Shown here: one piece after another, positions 5,690-5,723 of the stretch
Layout of the letters: the number at the start of each line of letters is the position of its first letter
How positions within the stretch are numbered: the first letter of the stretch is position 1
Source: Deltaproteobacteria bacterium
GTDB lineage: Bacteria > Desulfobacterota > Desulfuromonadia > Geobacterales > Geobacteraceae
Direction: 5' to 3'
NCBI GenBank assembly: GCA_021810985.1
Contig: JAJZQA010000179.1
Span: 1 to 5,723, forward strand
Length of the DNA: 5,723 nucleotides
Notes under the pieces: model-generated
The model's database searches: none
What the model saw: only the letters and a program-made list of their open reading frames with translations
What the model was told of the DNA's origin: nothing
Program-made: the position numbers and the translations under genes

Positions 5690-5723
5690 AGGAAACCGGC
5701 CCCCTGCACAAACCGGATATTTT

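Noticed and set aside
5693..5716. Direct repeat AAACCGG (5693-5699 and 5710-5716) upstream of P2
   Set aside because: Seven bases is too short to distinguish from chance, and the second copy is too near the window edge to judge context.

Overview
The window carries six genes, all read from the minus strand. In transcription order (right to left) they are: a TetR-family repressor with a TTG start, a ferredoxin-nitroreductase fusion, a MoxR-type AAA+ ATPase, a CoxE-like VWA-domain protein, a cysteine-rich winged-helix/2x[4Fe-4S] protein, and an epoxide-hydrolase-like alpha/beta hydrolase cut off by the left edge of the window. There is no RNA gene, CRISPR array or transposase. No gene-free stretch exceeds about 130 bases.

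Organism: GC content looks to be in the high fifties per cent by eye. Two proteins with paired [4Fe-4S] ferredoxin motifs suggest an anaerobe with an active ferredoxin economy. A Geobacter/Desulfuromonas-type bacterium (Desulfobacterota) fits best, but this rests on gene style and not on a phylogenetic marker, so it is tentative.

Layout. Positions 5596-5723 hold the control region. Two putative sigma70-type promoters point leftwards in tandem, each with a palindrome of the form TATACC-N4-GGTATA lying over its spacer and -10 box. The TetR gene follows (4963-5595). The nitroreductase gene (4143-4961) starts one base after the TetR stop, and its Shine-Dalgarno sequence lies inside the TetR reading frame. 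An 88-base gap follows, containing an imperfect GC-rich hairpin (4099-4127) that looks like a dispersed repeat rather than a terminator. Then come MoxR (3215-4054) and CoxE-like (1994-3184), 30 bases apart, the Fe-S protein (615-1928) after a 65-base gap, and the hydrolase (1-549, partial) after another 65-base gap. I saw no convincing intrinsic terminator or strong internal promoter between the genes, so one long TetR-controlled transcript is possible. Only the TetR-nitroreductase and MoxR-CoxE pairs are close enough to be called with confidence.

How the genes may work together: MoxR ATPases with VWA partners are known to remodel or load metal centres in partner enzymes (CoxD/CoxE for CO dehydrogenase, NorQ/NorD, CbbQ/CbbO). 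No CO dehydrogenase, NO reductase or Rubisco gene is in the window. The neighbours are instead two ferredoxin-type redox proteins and a hydrolase of the epoxide-opening type. My inference is a repressor-controlled module for handling reactive organic compounds (nitroaromatics, quinones, enones or epoxides) in which the ATPase/VWA pair may mature or activate one of the Fe-S proteins. This is a hypothesis from gene context only.
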